Shown: piece after piece, positions 21,203 to 30,322 of the stretch
Layout: each line of letters opens with the position of its first letter
Position numbering within the stretch: position 1 is the stretch's first letter
DNA from: Gambelia wislizenii
Lineage: Eukaryota; Chordata; Lepidosauria; Squamata; Crotaphytidae
Length of the DNA: 64,000 nucleotides
Direction: 5' to 3'
Assembly (NCBI GenBank): GCA_030847615.1
Contig: JAUMIR010000001.1
Location: 385,560,687 to 385,624,686 of the forward strand
Translations under genes and position numbers: made by a program
The notes under the pieces: model-generated
Seen by the model: only the letters and a program-made list of their open reading frames with translations
Told to the model about the DNA's origin: nothing
Database searches by the model: none

Positions 21203-22126
21203 TCAACAGGCAGCCCTAGAGGCCTGCACCCGGGCCCCTGACGGGAACCCACGCTTGGGCCGGATGTATGTGGCGTAAGCCCTGGACCTCCATCGGCCCA
21301 GCTTCATGATGGCTTCTGCTGACAGGCCCCCTTCTGCCACCATGGTTGCGGCTCCTATGCGGAAGGAATGGCTGCCGAATTCTTCTGCTGGCAGCCCCAG
21401 CTGCTTCAAAGCCTGCTTCAGCACACCCACAAACTGGTACCTCGTGAGCGGGATCCCATCCCGATGCTGAAACAGGGGGCCCTTTGATGATCCCCTCACT
21501 TGCAAGAATTCCTGCATGCAGGTGACCGGGCACGGGAACACATCTGCGATCCTCTGCAGGTGAAGAGTGGCCCCATGGACCTTAGACCGACGGATGTGCA
21601 ACGTCATTCCTGTTCTGGAGATGGTCACATCGTGCAACTGCAGCGCCCTGCCTGAAGTGTCTCGTTTGGAGGAACAGACTACCTCCCCGACTCTCAGGGC
21701 CCCGAAGAACGCCGTGGTGTACGCTGTACTGAATAGCATCACCTCATAAGCGGAGTGGCAAATGGAGGGTAGCAAGCTCGCCAGCCGAGCAAGCGTCTCG
21801 AAGGACACCGGGCGCCTCCCATCCACGGCCTTTGGCGACACCCTCCTCCAGCCCTCCAAAGCCTTCTTCACCAAGAAGGTATTGCAGGGATCTCCGTAGC
21901 CTGCCGCTTTACTGAAGAAGGAGATGCCCGCCACCTGCCCCGCGATGGTTCGAGACGCCCGGCCCTGATCCTTCAGAGTGGCCAGGTAGTGCAATACCTC
22001 CCGTTCAGATACCGGCCACGACGTCCCATAGCCCTGCTGGTGTCGGAATGCCATGAACTGAGAGGCCGCCCGCTTGTAACTAGCTTGTGTCGAAGGCGCC
22101 AAGGAATCCGCCACGCCTTGCAGCAC
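21203..22126 (-). CDS. DIRS tyrosine recombinase
   Basis: 307 codons from the frame's first GTG, with all active-site residues visible. These are an Arg in FFGALRVGEVV (about R145), a Lys in HIRRSK, the H-x-x-R box in GSHSFRIGAATM (H253, R256), Trp in LGRWRSRAYATYI (W279) and the nucleophile Tyr, most likely Y287 in YIRP. It would join the circular cDNA into the genome by a phage-integrase-like reaction. There is no ATG at the start: the RT stop TAG overlaps GTG by one base, and the recombinase frame is open further upstream inside the RT frame, so translation may use frameshifting, reinitiation or an extended overlapping product. The frame is intact. Confidence 0.88.
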   Translation of the reverse strand: MLQGVADSLAPSTQASYKRAASQFMAFRHQQGYGTSWPVSEREVLHYLATLKDQGRASRTIAGQVAGISFFSKAAGYGDPCNTFLVKKALEGWRRVSPKAVDGRRPVSFETLARLASLLPSICHSAYEVMLFSTAYTTAFFGALRVGEVVCSSKRDTSGRALQLHDVTISRTGMTLHIRRSKVHGATLHLQRIADVFPCPVTCMQEFLQVRGSSKGPLFQHRDGIPLTRYQFVGVLKQALKQLGLPAEEFGSHSFRIGAATMVAEGGLSAEAIMKLGRWRSRAYATYIRPKRGFPSGARVQASRAAC

Positions 22127-24126
22127 TAAATGTTCCCAAGGTTCCAGAGGTCTGTTGGAAACGGGGTAGCCATCTCGTCGGCTTCGGGGGCCAGCTGGCG
22201 GAAACGCTCCTCCTGAAATCGAGATAAGGCATCCGCAATCTCGTTATCCACGCCCGGGATGTGGCGGGCGTGGAACGTGATGTTGGACTCCAGGCATATG
22301 AGTACGAACCGGCGTACCAGTCGCATAACCCTGTCAGACCTGGAGGACTGCCTGTTGATGATGCTCACCACTGCCTGATTGTCACACCAGAAACACACCC
22401 TTTTGTCCTTGAATTCTTTCCCCCATATGGCGAGAGCCACCAAGATGGGAAAGAATTCCAGGAATGTGAGATCCCTCGCCAGGCCAGATGCAGACCATGC
22501 CTGCGGCCATGGCTGCACGCACCAGTGGCCATTGTAATATACCCCGAAACCTAGGCTGCCTGCTGCATCCGAGTGCACCTGCAGGCCAGCCTCCAGGTTC
22601 AGCCTCCCCTGCCAAGCCGAGATACCATTGTAGTATCTTAGGAAGTCCAGCCAGACCCCCATGTCTTCCTTGACCCCTCTCGTCAGGCGGATGCGGTGGT
22701 GTCGGGCCCTCACTCCCCCCGTGAGCCGTGCGATGCGGGCACAAAAGGCCCTCCCCGGCGAGACCACCCTGCATGCAAAATTTAGATGCCCCCGGAGCGA
22801 TTGGGCCTCCTTCAGTGTGATTTTCTCCCTACGCCGAAGGTCGACCAGCATTCCTTTCAGACCCTCGATCTTGTCATCTGGAAGCCTGGAGACTCCTGCC
22901 ACGGAATCCAACTGTATTCCCAGGTACACAAGGGACGTGGAAGGACCGACCGTCTTCTCCGGGGCCAGGGGGACTCTGAGCTCCTCTGCCAATGCCTGGA
23001 AGGAAGAGAGCAAGAACCCACATTCCTCCCCCCCGGCTGGGCCCATCAGGAGGAAGTCATCCAGGTAGTGGGTGACAAAAGGTGAACCCGCCCTGTGCTG
23101 CAGGGCCCATTGCAGGAACGTGCTGAAGGTCTCAAAGGCTGCGCAGCTGATGGAGCAGCCCATCAGTAATGCCATGTCATAGTACCACTTATCCTGGAAT
23201 TTGAAGCCCAGCAGGCAATGATCATCCGGGTGCACCGGTAGCAGTCTGAATGCCGACTGTATGTCGCATTTGGCCATGAGGGCCCCCGGACCACAGCACT
23301 GCAAGAGCCGGACGGCGTGGTCCAATGACGCGTACCTGACCGTGCACAGCTCGGGAGGAATGGCATCATTGACAGAAGCCCCTTTTGGATAAGATAAGTG
23401 GTGTATGAGACGGAATTCCCCAGGCGCCTTCTTGGGAACCACCCCAAGCGGCGAGACCCGCAGATTGGGCATGGGAGGTTGCTCAAATGGGCCAGCCATG
23501 CGACCCGCCTCCAGCTCTTTCCCAATCTTCCGGGCCAATACCTCCGGCAGCTGAGCCGCGGACTTGAGGTTGCCAGAGGTGGACGCTACCCTTGGACCCT
23601 GGAAAGGTATACGAAAGCCCAACTCAAAGCCCGAGGCCAGGTAAGCCGCCGCCTCCTTGGGATAGGCGGCCAGCAGAGGTTGCATGGCCTCCAATTTTAT
23701 TGGGGTTGCCGCCATGCGACCCCACCCCCCGTTCCCACGGGTCCCCTCACTTGGATGTGCTGGGATTGGTGCCCCCTCCCGACCCTGCCTCCCTTCTGGC
23801 ACCACCTGAGGCAGGGCGGCTGTTCCGAAAGGACTGGCTCCCACCCCCTTGGCGTGCACAGTTGACTTTCGGATGGCCACCCCCACAAGTCTCGCAGGAG
23901 TGGTCGAACCTGCACTTGTACCGGGAGCACTTGCCCCCGTTGTACTCCCAGCACACCGGCTTCTTCCCCTCCTTTTTCTGATTGGCCTTGGGGGTATCGC
24001 TCCTCTCCCGCCGGCCCGGGCCAGTGGCCTGCAGCCAGGTAGGGTAGTCGATGGTTTCCCATCTGTGCATAGGGGATCTAGAAGCCTTCTTCCTGCACTT
24101 GATATCATACATGATGGCATTGACAT
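22126..24126 (-). CDS. DIRS reverse transcriptase - RNase H
   Basis: 666-codon open frame. The first ~120 residues are read across the gag 3' end and are low-complexity; the true domain probably starts near GGWGRMAATPIKLEAMQ (about residue 135). Reverse transcriptase motifs: RVSPLGVVPKKAPGEFRLIH (about 224), DIQSAFRLLPVHPDD, MGCSISCAAFE, and the catalytic YLDDF (about 355). RNase H motifs: VHSDAAGSLGFG (about 517), FLEFFPI, FWCDNQAVVSIIN and DNEIADALSRF (about 627), with the expected acidic residues. The domain order and the YLDDF/RNase H style are those of DIRS elements. No methyltransferase domain was seen. No stops; looks functional in sequence. Confidence 0.9.
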   Translation of the reverse strand: MSMPSCMISSAGRRLLDPLCTDGKPSTTLPGCRPLARAGGRGAIPPRPIRKRRGRSRCAGSTTGASAPGTSAGSTTPARLVGVAIRKSTVHAKGVGASPFGTAALPQVVPEGRQGREGAPIPAHPSEGTRGNGGWGRMAATPIKLEAMQPLLAAYPKEAAAYLASGFELGFRIPFQGPRVASTSGNLKSAAQLPEVLARKIGKELEAGRMAGPFEQPPMPNLRVSPLGVVPKKAPGEFRLIHHLSYPKGASVNDAIPPELCTVRYASLDHAVRLLQCCGPGALMAKCDIQSAFRLLPVHPDDHCLLGFKFQDKWYYDMALLMGCSISCAAFETFSTFLQWALQHRAGSPFVTHYLDDFLLMGPAGGEECGFLLSSFQALAEELRVPLAPEKTVGPSTSLVYLGIQLDSVAGVSRLPDDKIEGLKGMLVDLRRREKITLKEAQSLRGHLNFACRVVSPGRAFCARIARLTGGVRARHHRIRLTRGVKEDMGVWLDFLRYYNGISAWQGRLNLEAGLQVHSDAAGSLGFGVYYNGHWCVQPWPQAWSASGLARDLTFLEFFPILVALAIWGKEFKDKRVCFWCDNQAVVSIINRQSSRSDRVMRLVRRFVLICLESNITFHARHIPGVDNEIADALSRFQEERFRQLAPEADEMATPFPTDLWNLGNI

Positions 24127-25156
24127 CGCCCGCCTGAGACCTGACCCTGATCACCTGACGGAGATGATTGATCAAGTGCCAGGCCCGCTCTGGAAAAACC
24201 AGAGCCACTACCCCCATGAAGACTGCGTAGCCACTGAGCCAGTTGGCAAAAGTGCGTTCCACAGTTTCTGAGCTGGTTTTCTCGTTCTCCTTCTTATCAC
24301 TCCTGTGAACCCTGGCCTCTTCACCCGGGGGTGGGGCCAAGGAGAAAACATCAACGTAGTAGCCCTGCAGAATCTTGGAATGCACTTTTTGGTCCAGATG
24401 GCCCCCCGGAGGGTCCTCCTTGGATTTTGCCTCCCTCAGCTCCTCCCTTTCGGCCGCGCCCCCCGCAGCCTTCCGCTCCTCGCCTGCCTTTTGTCTGGCC
24501 TTCCTAAGCTTGAGAGCCCATCCGGGGAGGCCTGGCTTGAAGGACCCTTTTCCCCAATACCTGTATTTGTCCTCATCAGAAGACTCACCCGATGAAGACC
24601 CGGAGCGCGATCTCCTCCGCTTCTTCTTTGGACTGTGACCCCCACCAGATCCGCTGCGCTGTCGGGATGTTGAACCCCGTGACTCAGATCGGCCGGAGTC
24701 CCTTGAACCGCTTCTACCTCGGGACCTGGACCGCCTCGACCTTCCCCTGCCACCGGATGATGTGCTGGGTTCCATGCTCAGGGACACCGGGAGCATCTGC
24801 CGCTCCTCCCGCACCGTGGGAGGGGGATCCTTAGTCGCGTCTACCTTCTGGACCAGCACGTTCAGGACCCCCATGATGTCCACCAGCGTGAGTGCCGGGG
24901 CCCCGAAGGCCTCCACCGGAGAGCGGCGGGCCTCCAGCAGCAGAGGTTGGGGTATGGTCCCAGGTATCACCTGGCTGGGCCCAGGCTCACCCCCCGGGGG
25001 GACCACCCCTTGTTCCTCCTCCAAGTCCCCCCCCGCTGGAGGTTGTTCCCCGGCAGGAGGTGGTGGGTCCTGAACGTGGCGCTGTTTTGTTGTCCGTTTG
25101 GGCCCCATCGCTCCACCCCGCCAGGTGGATGGCTGCTTGGTGACTCCTGGAAACAT
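23747..25156 (-). CDS. DIRS gag-like protein
   Basis: 469-codon frame starting at ATG 25156. The N-terminal third is Pro/Gly-rich; residues about 137-195 are strongly Ser/Arg-rich (RSRSRGRSGSRDSGRSESRG) and would be basic. A middle segment (TFANWLSGYAVFMGVVALVF) is the predicted folded core. The C-terminus (about 402-433) has a Cys/His cluster, CWEYNGGKCSRYKCRFDH followed by CETCGGGHPKVNC, the CCCH plus knuckle arrangement typical of DIRS gag proteins and expected to bind RNA. It overlaps the RT frame by ~380 bp, so RT may be made by frameshifting or from another start. Confidence 0.82.
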   Translation of the reverse strand: MFPGVTKQPSTWRGGAMGPKRTTKQRHVQDPPPPAGEQPPAGGDLEEEQGVVPPGGEPGPSQVIPGTIPQPLLLEARRSPVEAFGAPALTLVDIMGVLNVLVQKVDATKDPPPTVREERQMLPVSLSMEPSTSSGGRGRSRRSRSRGRSGSRDSGRSESRGSTSRQRSGSGGGHSPKKKRRRSRSGSSSGESSDEDKYRYWGKGSFKPGLPGWALKLRKARQKAGEERKAAGGAAEREELREAKSKEDPPGGHLDQKVHSKILQGYYVDVFSLAPPPGEEARVHRSDKKENEKTSSETVERTFANWLSGYAVFMGVVALVFPERAWHLINHLRQVIRVRSQAGDVNAIMYDIKCRKKASRSPMHRWETIDYPTWLQATGPGRRERSDTPKANQKKEGKKPVCWEYNGGKCSRYKCRFDHSCETCGGGHPKVNCARQGGGSQSFRNSRPASGGARREAGSGGGTNPSTSK

Positions 25157-26745
25157 GGGGGGAGGCGCTAACCCTTAAGCAGGGTACATTGAATCTCGAG
25201 GTTTTATTTTGCGCCGGCCGCCGTCGCACAGCCCGAACCCTGTAGAAAGAAAATCACTACCTGCAATGCAAGTCGTGGGAGGGTAGCCCAGGTGCTCTGC
25301 GATGGAACCCCCATTCGCCAGGCCTGTGCCTGCAGGCTCGCCCGAGTTGATGGCCACCCGCTGCTGGCCGTTGGTGTGTGTGTCTGTATATACATATGCA
25401 TGTGCCTATGTATATATATGTATTCTTGGGGGGGTGCAGGGGAGGGGGGGCCACCATCTGCATGGGGGGCATGCCCTCCCTTCCCCTTCGTCTCCCCCGC
25501 CCTGAATCTGGCAGGAGGAGGAGGGGCCACATCACCCCTGCTTGAGGCAATGCGCTGGGAGGGGTTTTTTCCACCCCCCCGCCCCACCAAACACGCCATT
25601 GAAAAGGCCCCCCTGCTGCACCCTGATGGCCACCCCGGCCCATCCCAAGGCCCCGAGGCCTCTCCCTGTTCCCCCCCCCGGCCCTGCTCCCAGTGGGCCT
25701 TCTATGCTCAGATGGTGGGGAGGGGGGGCAGGCTGGCAGGCGGGAGACCCTTCCCATCCCCCATCTGATGCCCTCCCCCAAACCCAGCGGCACCACAAGC
25801 TGGCGGCCGCAGACAGCGGGTGAGTGGGGGGGCGCTCCAGCCCCCTTTGTGCAGCGGCGGGTGAGGGGGGGGCGCCACTCCAGCCCCCCTTTTTGCCGCC
25901 GCGGCCGAGCCAGCCCTCCCCAACCCTGCGGCGCGGCACAGCACATGCGGCAGGTGGTTGGGGGAGGCTGCTCCAGCCCCCTGTGTGCAGCGGCGGGTGA
26001 GGGGGGCGCCGCTCCAGCCCCCCTTCTTGCCGCTGCGGCTGGGCCGGCCCTCCGCAACCCCGCAGCGCGGCACGGCTCCAGCCCCTTTTGTGGGGGGGGC
26101 GTCGCTCTAGCCCCTCCGGCCTGGCCCCGGCCGGCTGAGTCCGTCCCCCGGCCCCGGCCCCGGCCGCGCGCCGCGAAGTGCCGGAGTTGCCGCCAGGGGG
26201 GGTGCCGCGGCTCCATTCCCATCCCCCCGCGCTGTTGCCTCCCCCCTTGACCCCCGCTCTAGAGTTGCCTGGCGGTAGGGGGGGCACTCGCCCCCCCACT
26301 ACACTGTCCCCCCGAGAAGAGGTGGGGGGGCAGCGGAGCCCGCTGCCTACCTGCCTCGGCTCCACTGCCCCTGACGTCCGCTGTCTTCGGCTCCCTGGAG
26401 CCAAAAGAGGAGGGAGAGCCGACGGAGCTGCCTTATATCGGCTCCGTCGCTCCCCTCTGACGTCATCCAGCCGCACCAGCGCCGGCCGGATGACCCGCCC
26501 CTTAATGAGGCGTCCCGCCAATCGGGGATGGCTCGGCCCGCCCCGATTGGCTGACGCTCCTACCTCCGCCCCTTCCGGCCGCAATGCGGCCTGGGAAGGG
26601 GACGGCAACATGGCGGCCCTCCGCTCCTCCCCCCCCACCCCTGGCGGCGCAGGGGGGGCGGCCAAAGGGGGTGTCCGGGGGTGCCGGCCGGGCCACAAAA
26701 AGGCCCGCCGGCAAGCGGCTGAGCCCCCTTACCTTCACAGACACC
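25157..26745 (-). other. CpG-rich 5' leader of the DIRS element
   Basis: About 1.6 kb of very GC-rich DNA with tandem repeats (units of roughly 110-140 bp containing GCTCCAGCCCCC and GCAGCGGCGGGTGAGGGG at about 25820-26100). Long open frames on both strands here are products of composition. A strong splice acceptor (minus strand TTTTCTTTCTACAG, exon starting at 25239) lies just before gag and a donor-like CAG/GTAGGC at 26353-26345, suggesting that much of this leader could be an intron. Confidence 0.55.
26340..26565 (-). promoter_or_regulatory. Promoter-like cluster for the DIRS element
   Basis: Read on the minus strand: two CCAAT boxes in opposite senses (CCAATCGGGG, GATTGGCGGG, forward 26518-26552), a GC box GGGGCGGG, a consensus cAMP-response element TGACGTCA (26458-26465), and a TATA-like GATATAAGG (about 26432-26440) lying in the loop of the inverted repeat CGACGGAGC / GCTCCGTCG (26420-26449). 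Spacing predicts a start near 26405. A second TGACGTC follows at about 26371. The arrangement points toward gag on the same strand. Confidence 0.6.
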
Positions 26746-26764
26746 ATTGGAAGGGAAGCACAGG

Positions 26765-26842
26765 CAACATTCATCCACCACCTTGAGTCCCTTACTGGGA
26801 GAAAGGCAGGATATAAATTCAATGAATAAAATTAATAAATGA
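26765..26842 (+). mobile_element. L2 LINE 3' tail remnant
   Basis: CCACCTTGAGTCCCTTACTG, then GAGAAAGGCAGGATATAAAT and AATAAA repeats: the terminal signature of L2-type LINEs. Confidence 0.7.
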
Positions 26843-27254
26843 GACGGATTCAACACTGTCTTGAGCTCTATGGATAAAGCTGAGATGTAAATGAAACAAG
26901 CAAGCAAACTAACAAATGAAGTGAAATGATAAACTATGGGTGGGTGAGGGGGATCCCGGCAAAAAGCCAGCCTGATAGGTAAGCATGCCTTTGGCTCCCC
27001 AGTGCTCCAGGGGATGAAAGCCTCAAGCTGGGTTTATCATAACTGCAAACTGTAGCTCCTGTAAATGCAGGTTGGTGCGGGATTGACATGTAGAAGATCA
27101 CCAAACTTTGCCTCTTTGCAGCCCTAGACCCAGTACTAAGGCTTTAGAAGCAGACTTTAAGCCCTGGTGATGGAGAAGAGCAATGTTATGCTGCTTTTTT
27201 CCTGCTATGGATATTATCTGTAGCAATATTTAACATGTTGTGGGCTGTTTCTTT
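26843..27254. other. Unassigned intronic stretch
   Basis: No gene; no repeat ends recognised. Confidence 0.4.
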
Positions 27255-27983
27255 AAACACACCAATGGCACTACCTTTCCATGGTCGTGGGATTGGGTGC
27301 TCCTGTGAGGTAAGAGGATATGCTGACAGCAGCAATGCTGCTGGTAGGGTATCCCATGTCAGAAAGGCTTTTGCTGAGAGCTAGATTAAATGTGCCAAAC
27401 AGCGACTGGGCAGCAGCAGTAGTGGAGGGTGACACTGCCGGAGGATCTCCCAGAGACGATAGCAGTGGCACCATAACTAAAGCTTGTTAGTAGTGTGCAA
27501 AGGGTGGCACAGTAAACTCATTTTGAAGATCTTTTACCACAAAGACCCTATGATGAGACAATACAAAATGAAATAAGCAATAGCGCCAGGTTGGATGGCC
27601 CTCAATGAGCTACTGGGGTACAGCAGGGGACAACTCCAAGTAGCCCTATGGCTAATGATGCAGCTGGACTCAAATTGAAAGGATGTTCAGCTGTTGATGT
27701 GCTCAGAAGCTAAAGGAAGATCCAAAGTTGTACAACACATATTATAGAACATAGAATGTGAGAAGTATGAATGTAGGGAAGCTAACCATACTCATAGTAA
27801 ACCAAGAAATGGAATGTATAAACATTGCAATACTTGGGGTGAGCGAGCTAAAGTGGACAGGAATGGGACATTTTGAGTTAGATAATTACAGTGTACGATT
27901 CAGGAAATGAAAATCTAAGAAAAGACGGGATGGCATTTTTAGTGAAAAGAGATGTAGCAAAAGCACTCAAAGAATATACAATA

Positions 27984-28927
27984 CAGTTGTCCCTCCACAT
28001 TCGCGAACTCAGCATTCGCGGTTTTAATTATTCGTGGTTTTGGGAGGGCCCCCCCGGCCCCCCCAAAACCACGAAAAGGGGCCTCCGGAGGCCCCTTGAA
28101 AGCCCTTGGAAGGCTCCGTGAAGGCCCCGGGGAGGGAGGAGGGAGGATGGGGGGAAGCCTTCACGGAGCCTTGGAAGGCTCCGTGAAGGCCTGGGGAGGG
28201 TGGGGGGAGGCCGCGGGGGCCTTCACGGAGCCTTGGAAGGCTCCGTGAAGGCCCCGGGGAGGGAGGGGGGAGGATGGGGGAAGCCTTCACGGAGCCTTCC
28301 AAGGCTCCTTGAAGGCCTGGGGAGGGTGGGGGGAGGCCCCGGGGAGGGAGGGGGGAGGATGGGGGGAGGCCTTCACGGAGCCTTGGAAGGCTCTGGAAGG
28401 CCTGGGGAGGGTGGGGGAGGATGGGGGAAGCCTTCACGGAGCCTTCCAAGGCTCCTTGAAGGCCTGGGAAGGGTGGGGGGAGGCCCCGGGGAGGGAGGGG
28501 GAGGATGGGGGGAGGCCTTCACGGAGCCTTCCAAGGCTCCGTGAAGGCCTGGGGAGGGTGGGGGGAGGCCGCGGAGGCCTTCACGGAGCCTTGGAAGGCT
28601 CCGTGAAGGCCCCGGGGAGGGAGGGGGGAGGATGGGGGGAAGCCTTCACGGAGCCTTCCAAGGCTCCGTGAAGGCCTGGGGAGGGTGGGGGGAGGCCGCA
28701 GAGGCCTTCACGGAGCCTTGGAAGGCTCCGTGAAGGCCCCGGGGAGGGAGGGGTGAGGATGGGGGGAAGCCTTCACGGAGCCTTCCAAGGCTCCGTGAAG
28801 GCCTGGGGAGGGTGGGGGGAGGCCACGGCCCCGGGGAGGGTGGGGGGAGGGCAATCAATATTTGCGGTTTTTTGACATTCGCGGGGGTCCGTGGAACCTA
28901 ACCCCCGCGAATGTCAAGGGACAACTG
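27984..28927. mobile_element. Tigger-like non-autonomous element with hairpin array, copy 1
   Basis: Starts CAGTTGTCCCTCCACATTCG and ends CGCGAATGTCAAGGGACAAC then TG; the ends are inverted repeats flanked by TA on both sides (27982-27983 and 28928-28929), as for Tc1/mariner-type (Tigger) transposons. The interior from about 28095 to 28840 is a tandem array of GC-rich units separated by G-runs. Each unit carries one of ten hairpins of the form CCTTCACGGAGCCTT-CC/GG-AAGGCTCCGTGAAGG. No transposase is present. It interrupts the RTE-BovB endonuclease frame. Confidence 0.82.
28095..28840. repeat. Array of ten GC-rich palindromes
   Basis: Ten near-identical palindromes with 15-base arms and a two-base centre that alternates between CC and GG. 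They are spaced about 60-85 bases apart by CCCCGGGGAGGG / GGTGGGGGGAGG spacers; two successive palindromes form a higher unit of roughly 120-125 bases. The four-to-seven-G spacers could also form G-quadruplexes. Confidence 0.85.
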
Positions 28928-29105
28928 TAATGCAAAGTCTGACCAAATCATATCAATAAGACTTCATGGGTAAACCACCAATATAACCTTAATCCAAGTT
29001 TATGCTCCAACTACAGAGGCAGAAGGAAGGGAAAAAATTGAAAGATTCTATGCTGTAGTCCAGGAGGAAATTGATCCCACATCACAACAGGACTTTTTAA
29101 TGATT

Positions 29106-30078
29106 GATGCATGAAATAACGAGACCAGACACAGAAGATTGGGTTGAAATACGGGCCACTTTATTGATATCTTACCTATTTATTGCATATTTCTTGGGGT
29201 ATGCAAACCTGTAAAAGGAGGAGACCCATTGCGGGGGCAGCTGGGCAGATGGTCACAAGCTATCTCCCAGCATCCCTGGCGACTCACCTGAGCCCCAATG
29301 GGGATCCTGGCATCCGGGGTTCCCTTTGGGCGCCATCTGCTGGAGGGCCCTGCTCCAGGCAACAGATCCTTAAGCCATGTGGCTTCTGGGAAGGATCGCA
29401 ACCTGATGCTGGCCCTAAGGATAGCCTACCTTGCTGCACCCCATCCATTAAGATGCCGGTACAGTTCAGTGAGGGCCATCCTTCCACTCAATTTGAGGTT
29501 GCCATAGGTGAACGCCTGATCATTGTCTCCCCACTCCCTGCCACAGATAGGGGCAAGTGTCCGCTTAGCCCCTATCCCCCACACAGGAGGCTAATACAGC
29601 CCTCACCCCTTGTCGCATACCCTCAAGAAACAACTGGATCCCAGAGTCTGACAAGTGGACCCCATCAACCCTTCAACCATTAGCCTTAAGCACCTTCTTG
29701 CGGACAATGTCCAGCAAATGGCCAAGGCCTTCATCCAGTAGCATACACCTTCTTGCAGGCAATGCCCAATTCATCCATTAGCAGTATTCACCTCCATCCA
29801 AATGATATCAGACCAAATCAGAAAACGTCACATCAGAAAACGTCACATGTCTGATATCAGAAAAATTTGCAGCCACGCCGCCTCAATTTGTCACATGTCT
29901 GCCCGGGGAGAAAACTAGCGGCCACGCCGCCTTAATCCATCACAAGCCTCAGCACCGCCCCTGTCACCTCCTAGCCAGGGCGTAGCTACGCCCTGGCCAA
30001 CCCCTGTACTCGTCTCCATGCCCATCATTAAAACACCTCCCCCGGATCTACCATTCTTTAAGATCCGGGGGGCTGTCT
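29106..30078 (-). mobile_element. Tyrosine-recombinase-type retroelement fragment (SGNH hydrolase end)
   Basis: Inserted in the RTE-BovB endonuclease. On the minus strand the segment near 29690-29560 encodes DGVHLSDSGIQLFLEGMR followed by more open frame: the C-terminal Asp-x-x-His block of the SGNH hydrolase ORF carried by Ngaro-like and some DIRS elements. Its right part (29800-30075) holds duplicated AACGTCACAT strings, two GCCACGCCGCCT boxes, a 24-bp perfect palindrome at 29974-29997 and the stem CCCCGGATCT/AGATCCGGGG (30039-30071). Its left end matches 20176-20230. Broken by stops; no RT or recombinase remains. Confidence 0.6.
29974..29997. repeat. 24-bp perfect palindrome
   Basis: GCCAGGGCGTAG followed by its exact reverse complement. 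It lies inside the SGNH-type retroelement fragment; DIRS-like elements carry inverted sequences near their ends, so it may belong to that machinery. Confidence 0.85.
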
Positions 30079-30322
30079 GTTGTTAATCATAGGCAACTGC
30101 AATACAAAAATAGGAAACAGAGCCAAGCCAAAGATTGTAAGAAAATTTGGTTCAGGGTCAAGAAATTAAGCAGGAGACCAACTGACAGAATTTTGCAAGG
30201 CCAACTGTTTGTTCATCTCAAGCACATTCTTTAAGAAACTCAAGAAACAACTATATACATGGACATTACCTGACAGCCAATATAGAAATCAAATAGACTA
30301 CAGACTTTATCAGATATGGCAA

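Larger units (their letters stand above)
20705..26745 (-). mobile_element. DIRS-type retrotransposon, apparently open gag/RT-RH/YR
   Basis: On the minus strand the order is: CpG-rich leader with promoter motifs (26745-25157), gag (25156-23747), overlapping RT-RNase H (24126-22126), tyrosine recombinase (22126-21203), then a ~500-bp 3' region ending near 20705. There is no aspartic protease or integrase, as in DIRS elements, which integrate by a tyrosine recombinase through a circular intermediate and make no target duplication. No internal stop or frameshift was seen in the three frames. I could not prove the terminal repeats and internal complementary region; the 5' limit is placed where an L2 tail starts. 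An inverted decayed relative is at 42808-43425. Confidence 0.85.

Noticed and set aside
23398..25171. Several plus-strand open frames of 80-155 codons
   Set aside because: Antisense shadows of the DIRS gag and RT frames in GC-rich DNA.
25257..26786. Long open frames on both strands (up to 388 codons) in the GC-rich leader
   Set aside because: Very high GC makes stops rare; the translations are Pro/Gly/Arg/Ala-rich on both strands and carry no domain. They arise from composition and tandem repeats.
28095..28840. Regular palindromes and spacers resembling a CRISPR array
   Set aside because: Spacers are not unique, the array lies between transposon ends in a vertebrate intron, and there are no cas genes.
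28024..28858. Repetitive open frames in the palindrome array
   Set aside because: They are translations of the tandem hairpin units, open in several frames on both strands, and not proteins.
30039..30071. GC stem followed by T-rich sequence, like a bacterial terminator
   Set aside because: The locus is a vertebrate intron; the stem belongs to a retroelement fragment.
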